Below, piece after piece: positions 63,201 to 64,000 of a stretch of 64,000 nucleotides of DNA (position 1 is its first letter; each line of letters starts with the position of its first letter). Below the pieces are notes generated by a model that had not been told where the DNA came from, searched no databases, and saw only the letters and a program-made list of their open reading frames with translations. The translations under genes were made by a program, and so were the position numbers. Source of the stretch: Paenibacillus silvestris (GTDB lineage: Bacteria; Bacillota; Bacilli; Paenibacillales; NBRC-103111); contig NZ_WTUZ01000015.1 of assembly GCF_009882985.1 (NCBI RefSeq), positions 201,117 through 265,116 of the forward strand. The letters are read 5' to 3'.

Positions 63201-64000
63201 CTTCCGCAGCCTTGGCGGCTGCCTCGATCTCCGCTTCAGTGGCCCCAGGCCTGCCGAAAAGAAGGTTCTCGCGAATCGTGCCGCTAAACAAAATAGACTG
63301 CTGCAGGACAATTCCAATCTGACCGCGCAGCTGCTCGACGGGCATCTCCTTAATATCAACGCCGCCTAGAAGAATGCGGCCTTTTGTTGCGTCATAGAGC
63401 CGTGGGATCAAGCTGACGAGTGTGGATTTACCGGAGCCCGTCGCTCCAAGAATCCCGATCGTTTGTCCTGGCAGCACCTTGAAAGAGACATCCTCCAGAA
63501 CAGGCTGGTCGGGAGCCGAATCATACACGAAGGAGACATGCTCAAATTCCAACTCACAGCCTAGCATAGGTGAATTCATCTCGCTATGTACTTCAGCGTC
63601 ACTGCGCTCCTGCACGGGTTCATTCATATCCGGTTCTGTATCCAACACTTCGCGGATGCGCTCAGCAGAAACTTGGGCGCGGGAAATATTCATTAGCGTA
63701 TTGCTGATTGAAACCAGCGAGAAGAGAACTTGAGTGATATAGATGATAAAAGCAGCCAAATCCCCGATGGCCATAGAGCCGCTCCAGGTCTGTCCGCCGC
63801 CGAACCATAGAACCGCAACAATGCTGACGTTCAAAATTAAAGTCATCAGCGGTCCGCTTGTAGCCAGGGCGCGGGCGGAGCTGAGGCTTGCGTCCAGCAG
63901 GGCAGTGTTGGCTTTGCCGAAGCGGGTTCGCTCGAAAGCGGCACGCACGAAAGCTTTGATCACCCGAATGCCTGATGTACTTTCCTGCATAACGGTGTTA

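Overview
The window looks like chromosomal DNA of a Paenibacillus-type member of the Bacillales. The evidence is Gram-positive style AGGAGG ribosome binding sites with frequent TTG and GTG starts, two large S-layer-homology proteins, a GlpP-controlled glycerol operon, YesM/YesN regulation next to sugar ABC genes, and close B. subtilis-like GlpD, GlpK and GlpP sequences. No rRNA, tRNA, CRISPR array, prophage or insertion sequence was seen. The last gene runs off the right edge.

Layout. 0-3 kb: a three-gene TrpXYZ-like ABC importer with a terminator between the binding protein and the permease. 3-3.7 kb: a repeat-rich gap. 3.7-8.3 kb: a DHA2 drug exporter facing its PadR repressor, a hypothetical gene and an OmpR-type two-component pair. 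8.3-14.3 kb: small housekeeping and stress genes (YjbR, DUF2500, GNAT, M42 peptidase), a TetR-controlled metallo-hydrolase operon and an AlkA-type glycosylase. 14.4-20.5 kb: a TetM-like GTPase, then glpP-glpK and glpD, each unit with a leader terminator. 20.9-28 kb: a VTT membrane protein, an unusual ArsR-GyrB ATPase fusion, DUF421, an SDR, DinB with a WYL regulator, a NUDIX protein and an amidase. 28-36.7 kb: a secreted protein, an M29 aminopeptidase, GlnRS, a second two-component pair with a secreted repeat protein, and an AlkZ-like protein. 36.8-51.2 kb: cell-surface functions, namely an SLH protein, a glycosyltransferase/flippase pair, and a MarR-controlled efflux operon that ends in another SLH protein. 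51.5-59.5 kb: galactonate dehydratase with a sugar ABC importer and YesMN. 59.6-60.8 kb: an AT-rich pocket with a small membrane protein and a broken gene. 61-64 kb: a heterodimeric ABC exporter.

The most unusual signal is not a gene. Seven intergenic islands each carry a set of short palindromic boxes, normally four. The box sequence differs between islands, but the geometry is almost constant: centre-to-centre distances of 50-52, 62 and 50-52 bp. Where orientation can be read, the first two boxes point one way and the last two the other. These distances are close to 5, 6 and 5 DNA helical turns. Six of the seven islands lie between convergent genes, and every convergent gap longer than about 150 bp in this window has at least one. 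I do not recognise a described element with this architecture.

Several regulatory circuits can be read directly: a PadR box on the exporter promoter, a TetR-type palindrome inside a promoter spacer, paired MarR operators on a TATAAT box, and two GlpP-type leader terminators with a shared leader word.
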